NCBI RefSeq assembly: GCF_001592875.1
Contig: NZ_LSOF01000005.1
Coordinates: 187,912-251,911 of the forward strand
From: Pseudomonas sp. BMS12
Lineage (GTDB): Bacteria > Pseudomonadota > Gammaproteobacteria > Pseudomonadales > Pseudomonadaceae
DNA: 64,000 nt
Direction of reading: 5' to 3'
Below are positions 35,981-43,700 of the stretch, piece after piece (the stretch's first letter is position 1; each line of letters opens with the position of its first letter). Both the position numbers and the translations under genes were made by a program. The notes under the pieces were generated by a model. That model saw only the letters and a program-made list of their open reading frames with translations. It did not search any database and was not told the origin of the DNA.

Positions 35981-37156
35981 ACCCCTCAGCAAGGCTGGCA
36001 CCTCCAATGCCAGAGCTAGCAGCAGCGCCGCGCCGGCCACCATGAACAGCACGGCGTAGTGCCCCTCGCTGGCCGAGAACAGAGCCGAATAGGCGTAGCC
36101 GGCAAGCGCCTGGAAGGTGGCGAAGGAGACTGTGGCGCGGCTCCACGTCGCATGCTGCCCCGGATGATCGGTGACCAACTGGTGCACCCGCGCCAGTGCC
36201 AGCGGCACGATACCCGGCGGGAACGAGCCGATCAGCACGGCCGCTAGACCCAGCACGCGCATGTCCGCGCTACCGACCAGCATGCCGAGAGCGACTATCT
36301 GGATCACCAGCACCAGGCGGATGGCTGCCCGCGCACCGAAACGGTCGGCAAGAAAGCCGTATGCCACTGGCCCGACAATCGCCCCCACCCCATAGAGAAT
36401 CCAGATCAGCACACCCGTGTGCGGATCAGCCCCCAAGCCGCGACTGACGTAGTCGACCAGAAACATCATCGGAGCCACCAGACCAACCGCCATCAGCGCG
36501 TACTGGGCGAACAGTAGGTAGACACCCGGCGAGCGCCCCGCCACACCCTTCCCTGCGGCGACCTGCGGGAGCTCCGCGGGCCAGCCGAACCAGCTACTGG
36601 CGGTCAGCAAAAGTGCCACCAGGCCGAGGCCCACCCAGGTCTGCAGCAGCCCTTGGGCCAGCAACAACGGCAACAGAGTGCCGGACCCGGCAATGCCCAG
36701 GCCCACGCCGAGAAAGATGGCCCCGCTGGCCAAGCCACGGCGATGTGGCGCCACGTGCGGCAGCACCGCACTCGCCGCCAGTACCATGATCACGCCACCG
36801 GCAATGCCGGAGGCCAGTCGCCAGACAAAGAACCAGGCCACGGACACCGGTACCGCACAGGCGAAGAAAGACAGGGTGACCAGCACCATCATCGCCCGCA
36901 GCACACCCGCGCTCGACCAACGCGCAGCCAGTGCCCTTCCACCCAGGGCGCCGAGCAGATAGCCCGCGAGGTTGGCTGCGCCGAGGTAGACCACCGCCGA
37001 GGCGGAAAACCAGTGGGCGTCGATCAAGGCGGGGATCAACGGGGTATAAGCAAAACGGGCCAGGCCAATGCCGATCAGGCTGGCGCACAGTCCGGCCCAG
37101 ATCGGCAGCCACGGCGAGCCGCGCGAAGGCGCGACGCAACCTACTCCAGCATTCAT
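35963..37156 (-). CDS. YbfB/YjiJ-family MFS transporter
   Basis: A 397-residue, 12-helix major-facilitator carrier of the YbfB/YjiJ group (GIGLARFAYTPLIPAL near the N-terminus is characteristic). Start 37156 (MNAGVGCVAP) follows CGAGGAG; the open frame upstream to 37513 is a shadow of the divergent LysR gene. Its 3' end overlaps that of the OprD gene by 18 bp. The LysR regulator at 37288 is divergent and very likely controls it. Substrate unknown. Confidence 0.9.
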   Translation of the reverse strand: MNAGVGCVAPSRGSPWLPIWAGLCASLIGIGLARFAYTPLIPALIDAHWFSASAVVYLGAANLAGYLLGALGGRALAARWSSAGVLRAMMVLVTLSFFACAVPVSVAWFFVWRLASGIAGGVIMVLAASAVLPHVAPHRRGLASGAIFLGVGLGIAGSGTLLPLLLAQGLLQTWVGLGLVALLLTASSWFGWPAELPQVAAGKGVAGRSPGVYLLFAQYALMAVGLVAPMMFLVDYVSRGLGADPHTGVLIWILYGVGAIVGPVAYGFLADRFGARAAIRLVLVIQIVALGMLVGSADMRVLGLAAVLIGSFPPGIVPLALARVHQLVTDHPGQHATWSRATVSFATFQALAGYAYSALFSASEGHYAVLFMVAGAALLLALALEVPALLRGLETTR

Positions 37157-37255
37157 GACGACTCCTCGCACCCACGAGGGGTGCCTATCGATAGCGTTGT
37201 GCCGATGATAGGAGGCTTGACGCATGAATAAACGCAGCGTTATCAAACACCACCA

Positions 37256-37269
37256 ATGCAAAATTGCAT
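37256..37269. promoter_or_regulatory. Candidate LysR operator (inverted repeat)
   Basis: ATGCAA (37256-37261) and TTGCAT (37264-37269) are perfect arms around AA, 18 bp before the LysR ATG and 100 bp from the divergent MFS gene. The position fits autoregulation plus activation of the carrier. Confidence 0.45.
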
Positions 37270-37287
37270 CACAGCCTGGAGCCCGCG

Positions 37288-38169
37288 ATGAACTGGGATG
37301 ACGCCCGCATCTTTCTTGCACTGTGCCGCGAACAGACATTGCGCGGTGCCGCCCGTGTGCTGGGGGTCGATCAGGCGACAGTCGGACGGCGCCTGACCTC
37401 GCTGGAGCAGGCTCTCGGCGCCACCCTGTTCCTGCGCACCTCCGCCGGCTACAGCCTGACCGCTGCCGGCGAAGTGGCGATGGCCGCGGCACAGAACATG
37501 GAGAACTCGGCAAGTGACCTGCAGCGGCAGATCCTCGGCATGGACGGACGCATGAGTGGCGAGGTACGTGTTACCACCACCGAGTCCTTCGCCCTCGACT
37601 TCGTGATTCCTGCCGTTGCCGCCGTGCGCCGTGAACATCCTGGCATCGAGGTCAAGCTGCAGGCTTCCAACCAGATGCTCAACCTGGCTCGCCGCGAGGC
37701 AGACATTGCCGTGCGCAACGTCAAGCCGGACAACCCCGACCTGATCGTGCGGCGCATCGCCCGCTGGAGTGCGGGCCTGTTCGCCACTGCCGACTACCTT
37801 GCAACACGCGGTGCGCCCTCACCTGGCAGTGCCTTTGCCCAGCATGACCTGGTGCTCTACCAGCCCTATCTGGACAGTGGGCGCGAAGTAACCCTTGCCG
37901 GCGAGCCGATCCACCAGGGCCAAATCGCCATGACCTGCACCTCGGGCCTGATGGTTCGGCGCGCAGTAGCTGCAGGCCTCGGGCTCGGGGAAATCCCCCT
38001 ACCCCTGGGCTTGCGCGACGGGCTGGTGCGTCTGTGGCCCGAACGCGAGCGCACGCCTTACGACATCTGGCTGGTTACCCACAAGGACGTACGCCATACC
38101 GCTCGCGTACGGGTGGTCATCGATGCAATTGCCAAGGCCTTTGCTGCCGCGACACCTCTCAACGGATAA
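37288..38169 (+). CDS. LysR-family regulator
   Basis: A 293-residue LysR-type regulator: N-terminal winged helix (MNWDDARIFLALCREQTLRGAA, then VDQATVGRRLTSLEQALG) and a type-2 periplasmic-binding-like effector domain (about 90-290). The start at 37288 is the usual LysR beginning and has a GGAG upstream; a TTG eight codons earlier is possible. Divergent from the YbfB-type carrier, with an inverted repeat between, so it probably senses that carrier's substrate. Confidence 0.93.
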   Translation: MNWDDARIFLALCREQTLRGAARVLGVDQATVGRRLTSLEQALGATLFLRTSAGYSLTAAGEVAMAAAQNMENSASDLQRQILGMDGRMSGEVRVTTTESFALDFVIPAVAAVRREHPGIEVKLQASNQMLNLARREADIAVRNVKPDNPDLIVRRIARWSAGLFATADYLATRGAPSPGSAFAQHDLVLYQPYLDSGREVTLAGEPIHQGQIAMTCTSGLMVRRAVAAGLGLGEIPLPLGLRDGLVRLWPERERTPYDIWLVTHKDVRHTARVRVVIDAIAKAFAAATPLNG

Positions 38170-38294
38170 GCAGCGTCTGCGCGGCACCCTGATACGGGTA
38201 AGTCCGACTGAAATCCGTCCTCTTCTGCCCCGCTCTCCAAACAAGCTGAACCACCACCCAGGCGCTCCCGCTCAGCACTCTTGCAGACTCATGC

Positions 38295-39203
38295 TCACCG
38301 GCTGGCCAACATGAACTCGGTAATGCGCTCGCGTAGCCAGCGCTCCGCGGGATCGTTGTCGTAGACCCCGCTCCAGACCATCGACAGCTCCGCCTTGCTC
38401 ACCTCGAAAGGCGCATCGTCGGCCCTCAGGCTACCGTCCTCGACGAGCGTGCAGGCCGCATAATCCGGCACCGTGGCGATCATCTCGGTATTGCGCAGTA
38501 GGGCGCGCAGGCTGCCGAACTGAGGCACGGCGAGGACCACCCGACGGCAGCGCCCGACGCGCTCCAGGTCCCGATCGATGTTGCCGGACAGATCCCCGGA
38601 GAACGACACCAGCGCGTGCGGGCGAGCACAGTAATCGTCCAGCGTCAGCGGGCCGGGACGATTGTCACCGCGCAGTACCTTGACCCCGATATCGCGCAAC
38701 TTGCGTCGTTTGGCGTTGGCCGGTAGCTCGGTGGTGTAGCTGACGCCAACGGAAATCTCCCCGGAGGCCAGCAGCGCCGGCATCAGCAGATAGTTGGCGC
38801 GGCGCACCACCACCACGATATTTGGCGCTTCGCACTGCAGTGCATTGAGCAGCGCAGGGAACAGGCCGAACTCCGCATCATCGGAAAGGCCCAGACGAAA
38901 GACATTGGTACTGCTGGCTGGATCGAAGGTCTTGGCCCGGCTGACCGCGCTGGAGATGACATCCATCGCCGGGCGCAGTTCCTCGAAGATATGCTGGGCG
39001 CGCAGGGTCGGCTCCATCTGCCGACCGTTGCGCACCAGCAGCGGGTCGTCGAACAGATCGCGCAGGCGGGCGAGCGCCGCACTCACCGTTGACTGGGTGA
39101 TGAACAGCTTCTCCCCCACCCGGGTCAGGTTGCGCTCGATCATCAATGCCTCGAATACCACCAGCAGGTTCATGTCGAGGCGACGCAGCTCGTTTCGGTT
39201 CAT
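38295..39203 (-). CDS. LysR-family regulator (NodD/PcaQ-like)
   Basis: A 302-residue LysR-type regulator of a different subgroup from that at 37288: MNRNELRRLDMNLLVVFEALMIERNLT and FITQSTVSAALARLRDLFDDPLLVR form the winged helix, and the substrate-binding domain follows. Start 39203 is placed at MNRNEL; the frame continues to 39254 without a better start. It is divergent from the dual-HTH response regulator at 39392, so the two may share control elements (a palindrome at 39243). It converges with the LysR gene at 37288. Confidence 0.92.
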   Translation of the reverse strand: MNRNELRRLDMNLLVVFEALMIERNLTRVGEKLFITQSTVSAALARLRDLFDDPLLVRNGRQMEPTLRAQHIFEELRPAMDVISSAVSRAKTFDPASSTNVFRLGLSDDAEFGLFPALLNALQCEAPNIVVVVRRANYLLMPALLASGEISVGVSYTTELPANAKRRKLRDIGVKVLRGDNRPGPLTLDDYCARPHALVSFSGDLSGNIDRDLERVGRCRRVVLAVPQFGSLRALLRNTEMIATVPDYAACTLVEDGSLRADDAPFEVSKAELSMVWSGVYDNDPAERWLRERITEFMLASR

Positions 39204-39242
39204 CGAACCTCGTCCAAATATGCGGTGACTCCTGCAATTTGA

Positions 39243-39252
39243 GCACGCGTGC
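39243..39252. promoter_or_regulatory. Candidate LysR operator (palindrome)
   Basis: GCACGCGTGC is a perfect 10 bp palindrome framed by TTG and CAA on either side, 40 bp upstream of the LysR ATG and 140 bp upstream of the response regulator. It is a plausible regulatory site in the divergent region. Confidence 0.4.
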
Positions 39253-39391
39253 AACAGCTCGACTTGAACATTTGTGCGAATTACCGATTCGTCTAACTTT
39301 GCCTTGAGAAGCTGTCAGACATCCTCTACGGTAAAACCAAATCGCTGTGAAGCGACCAAGTATTTTTCCTTGTAAAACAACGAGTAACGTC

Positions 39392-40369
39392 ATGATTCGG
39401 CTAGGCGAAGCTTGGCTCTCGATGGAGCGACGAGAGGCCTTTCTGCACGGCGAACCGGTTCGACTCGGCAGCCGCGCATTCTCCGTTCTGGAGATGTTGC
39501 TGGCGGCCCCCAATCGCCTGGTGACCAAGGACGAACTGATCGACGCCATCTGGCCCGACACCGTGGTCGAGGAGAACAATCTGCAGGTGCAGATCTCAAC
39601 CCTGCGCCGCGTGCTTCAACTCGATCAGCGCGTACTGGAAACCGTGCCGCGCCGCGGCTACCGCCTCAATATCTGCAGCGAAGCGGCGTCGCTCGCCCTC
39701 GTATCGCCTCCGGACGACGATGACACTTGGAAGTCTCTGGCCCATGTCCATGTGGTGGACGACGAGCCTGCCGTCTGTGCGGCCCTGGTGCGCCTGCTGC
39801 GCGCCATGGGTATTGCCGCCACCGGTCATGCCTCGGCCGCCGCGTTCCTTGCCGAGTGTGTGGTCGAGCGTCCAGCCTGCCTGTTGTTGGACGTGCGCCT
39901 CAACGAAGGTAGCGGCTTCGACCTGCTCGACGAACTGACTCGACGCCAAGCCCCCTTCCCCATCGTTTTCATGACCGGCTTCGGCACCATCGACATGTCC
40001 GTGCGCGCCATGAAAGCCGGTGCCCTGGGCTTTCTCACCAAGCCGGTGAACGAGGACCAGTTGCTCTGCGCCGTGCGCGAGGCGATAGAACGTGCCCACA
40101 CCCGCCACGCCGAGAGCACCCTGTGTCGTTCGGTGTGTAGCCGCTATGCCTGCCTGACCGAGCGCGAACGGCAGATCTTCGCCTGCCTGATACGCGGCCA
40201 CCAGAACAAACAGATCGCGGCAGACCTGGGCCTGCAGGAGGTCACGGTGAAAGTGCACAAAAAGCACATCATGACAAAACTGGGCGCCAGGACCCTGGTA
40301 GACCTGCTGATGGTGGGACGAGTCCTGGGCATGCTTCCGGACTTTCACCCGCAGGCCGAGCCGGCCTGA
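39392..40369 (+). CDS. Response regulator with two DNA-binding domains (wHTH-REC-LuxR HTH)
   Basis: A 325-residue protein with an unusual order. Residues 1-95 are an OmpR-type winged helix (VLEMLLAAPNRLVTKDELI, ENNLQVQISTLRRVL, VPRRGYRL). Residues 117-235 are a receiver with acidic pocket Asp123/Asp124, phosphoacceptor Asp167, Thr195 and Lys217. Residues 250-312 are a LuxR/FixJ-type HTH (LTERERQIFACLIRG, NKQIAADLGLQEVTVKVHK). Start ATG 39392 gives the canonical winged-helix start; GTG 39347 would add 15 residues. It is followed by a receiver gene and the giant kinase gene and is the likely output regulator. Confidence 0.9.
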   Translation: MIRLGEAWLSMERREAFLHGEPVRLGSRAFSVLEMLLAAPNRLVTKDELIDAIWPDTVVEENNLQVQISTLRRVLQLDQRVLETVPRRGYRLNICSEAASLALVSPPDDDDTWKSLAHVHVVDDEPAVCAALVRLLRAMGIAATGHASAAAFLAECVVERPACLLLDVRLNEGSGFDLLDELTRRQAPFPIVFMTGFGTIDMSVRAMKAGALGFLTKPVNEDQLLCAVREAIERAHTRHAESTLCRSVCSRYACLTERERQIFACLIRGHQNKQIAADLGLQEVTVKVHKKHIMTKLGARTLVDLLMVGRVLGMLPDFHPQAEPA

Positions 40370-40407
40370 ACCCTCCGTCAACACGTCCACTCAGCAGTAG
40401 GCCCTCC

Positions 40408-40761
40408 ATGCCGATCGTTTGCGTCATCGACGACGAAGCCTCGATCCGCAAGGGTCTCACCAATCTGCTGCGCTCCGCCGGCTACCAGCCGGTGGGCTTC
40501 GCCTCCGGAGAAGGTTTTCTGTCCTCTCCATGGCGGAGCAAAGCGGCCTGCGTTCTGCTCGATTTGCAGCTGCCCGGCCTGCAGGGAGACGAGGTAGTAC
40601 GAGCGCTCAATGCCGAAATCCCGGTCATCTGCCTGTCGGCCCAGACTGATGAGCAGCAGATTGCTACCTGTCTCGCTCAGGGCGCGCGCTTTCTGGCCAA
40701 GCCCTGTGAAGCTGAGACGCTTCTGAACACCATCGCCAGCTGCCTGGAAGCGCGCCCATGA
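40408..40761 (+). CDS. Single-domain response regulator (receiver only)
   Basis: A 117-residue receiver with the acidic pair Asp8/Asp9, phosphoacceptor Asp52 (CVLLDLQLPG), Ser77 and Lys98. There is no output domain, so it acts as a phosphate carrier, sink or protein-interaction module. It starts 38 bp after the dual-HTH regulator and its stop overlaps the start of the giant kinase gene in an ATGA, so it is coupled to the kinase and is likely its direct phospho-partner. Confidence 0.93.
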   Translation: MPIVCVIDDEASIRKGLTNLLRSAGYQPVGFASGEGFLSSPWRSKAACVLLDLQLPGLQGDEVVRALNAEIPVICLSAQTDEQQIATCLAQGARFLAKPCEAETLLNTIASCLEARP

Positions 40762-43700
40762 ATGCCATTACAGCGCCCGCCGTCGGCAATCCGCGTTTCG
40801 ACGAAACCTGGCTCGAGCACGTCGAATGGCAGTGCCTCGACCAGGCCGGCGAGCTTTCCCGCTGGCAAGTGAGCGACGCCCTTGCCGGGCGCCGCTGGCT
40901 GGTGATGCGCGCCAGCCCCCGCGCCTCCCTGTGGGAGCTGACCCGCCTGGATCGCGAGTACGCCCTGGGCGCGAGCCTTACCGAAGACTGGGCAGCACCA
41001 GCCCTGGCCCGACTGAGCACCGCCGAGGGACCACTGCTGGTGCTCGATGACGACGGAGGCAAGCCACTTTCGAGTTTTGTCTCCCTGGCCGTGTCGCTCG
41101 AACGCTTCCTGCAACTGGCCATTGCTGCCAGCGCTGCGCTGGCGCAGCTACATCGTAAAGGTCTGGTACACCGCGACATTCGCCCGGAGAACCTGATCCT
41201 CGCCGCCGATGGCAGTGTGCGCTTGACCGGGTTCGCCTTCGCCATGCCACCGCATGGCAACCCGGATGAGGTGCCACCGCTCCCCGACTGCTCGCTGGCC
41301 TATCTACCACCGGAACAAACGCTGTCACCCCGCGGCGACCTCTACGCTCTCGGCGTGACCTTCTTCCAACTGCTCACCGGCCGCCTCCCCTTCAGTGCCA
41401 CCGATCCGGTGCGCTGGCTGCACCAGCACGTGGCCATCACGGTACCGAGCCTGAGAGCCTACCGCCCTGGCTTGCCGCCAGTACTGGATGACCTGCTCTC
41501 CTGGCTAATGGCCAAGCAACCCGGCCAGCGTCCCGAAACCGCCCACCAACTGGAAGCGGAGCTGCGCCGTTGCCTGAATGAATGGCGCGAGACCGGCACG
41601 ATCCGCCGCATATCGCCACTGCTGACGCCCGGTGACGACGACACGCTAGTTGGTCGTGATGCCGAACTGGCCACGCTGCAGGCCGTTGTCGCGCGCCTGC
41701 GGCAGGGCATGGGCGGTACCGTGCTGATCGGCGGCGAACCCGGTATCGGCAAGACCTCGTTGGTCCGTCGACTGTGCCGTGAGCAGTCCGGCGATACGCT
41801 GCTATTCGCCCATGCCAAGTGCGAGCAGTCCCGCCACCGCCAGCCCTATGCCGCGCTCTGCGCTGCCCTGACCTCGCTGTTCACCCGCCTGGCCGGGGAT
41901 ACACCGAGCGCAGCGCAGCGCTGGGGCGTGTACCTGCGCGAAACACTCGGCCACAACGGCGGCTTGCTGGCGCGTCTGATTCCAGAACTGGAATGGCTAA
42001 CCGGCCCGCTCCCGAGCCCTGCCAACGCCCCGCCGGTCAGCGAGGCACGCCGCCATTTTCATGGCCTGCTGAGCAATCTGCTGACTTCCCTGGCGGGGCG
42101 CGAGCAGCCGCTGGTGCTACTCCTCGATGACGTGCAATGGATAGATCCGGAAACCCATTCCTTCCTGATCGAACTGCCATCATCAAACTTTGACCGGCTC
42201 CTGCTGATCGCCACCTACCGCAACCACGAAACGCCGAGCCAGGAGCTGGATGCCCTGCTCACACGCTGCCGCAGCCTTGGCGCACGCGCCCTGGAAGTCG
42301 TCCTGACACCGCTGGCGGCCCGCGATATCGCCACCCTGCTGCCGGCAGAGCTGAACCTGCCCGCCGACGAGATGGCTCTACTGGCCGAGCGGTTAAGCCG
42401 ACGTGGCAGTGGCAACCCCCTGTACCTCGCGCAACTGGCAGCCTTGCTGCGGGAGTCCGAATGGGTCGTGGGCGACACGGCGCAGCTCGAAGACGTCGCC
42501 GAGCTGATGCAACTGCGCCTGGAACGTCTGCCGGCCTGTACCCGCGACACCCTTGGGGCACTAGCCCTGCTCGGCAACCACACGCCGATAACGCACCTGG
42601 CTGCGGTATGCGATTGCCAACCGGCGCAGCTACTCAATCGTCTGCGACCGGCCCTGAAGGCCGGACTGGTGGCGGAAGATCACGAGGGGTTCTCGTTCAC
42701 CCATGACAAGATCTGGGAAACGGCCAAGGCGCGTATACCCCAGCACCTGCGCCACACCATGGCGGTGGAGTTCGCCTCCGCGCTGCTCCACCTGCTGACC
42801 GACGATGCCGAACCGGACGCGGTGTACCGTGTGGCCGCGCAAGTACTACACGCCGCCGATGCGCCATTGCAGGAACGGCAGCGCGCCACCTTCATCGCGC
42901 TGCTGATGCGCGCCGCACGGCTGGCCATTACTGCGGCGGCTGCCTCGACCGCGCTGGAGCATCTCGGCCAGGCCCAACGACTCGCCAACAGCGACGTCGA
43001 CGCCGGAGTACAGCGGGAGATCGCGCTACTGAGGGTCCAGGCACTGATTCTCAGCGCCGACTACGTAACCGCCGAGGCGCATGCAGCAATCCTGCTCGAC
43101 ACCACCAGCGCACCACTGCAACGTGCCGAACTGTATCGTCAGCGCTGCGAGATCCGCTCCTTGTGCGGCGATTACGCTGGGGCCGTGAAGACAGCGACAC
43201 AGGGGCTGGCCGAGCTGGGCGTAGTACTGCCGCTGAATGCGCCCAAAGGCCACGCCGAACAGTCCTGGCAGGAGCTGCAGCAGGCCATGGGCGAGCGCTC
43301 ACCGGAAGTGTTCGCCAGCCTTCCGGAGATCATCAACCCGGATATGCAGGCGGTCATCGAGCTGCTTGCCGCAGTGATGATCCCGGGTTCATTCATCCAG
43401 CCGGATCTGATGTTACTGAGCACCTGCCGCATCGCCACCCTCAGTCTCGAGTTCGGCATGAGCACTCCGGCGGTGCAGGCCCTGGCCTGGCTCGGAGTCG
43501 CCTGTGCACATCGTTTTGATCACTATCAGCAAGGCTTCCAGTTCGCCACCTGCGCCAGGCGCCTGGCCGAACAGCCACAGCACGCGGGCAGTCGTACGGC
43601 GGTGCTGGTTGCCCTCGACCAGGTCAGCGTCTGGACCCGACCACTGCCATTCGCGCTGGAGTGCGCCGAGTCTGCCTTCCGCGCCAGCCTGGCGCAGGGT

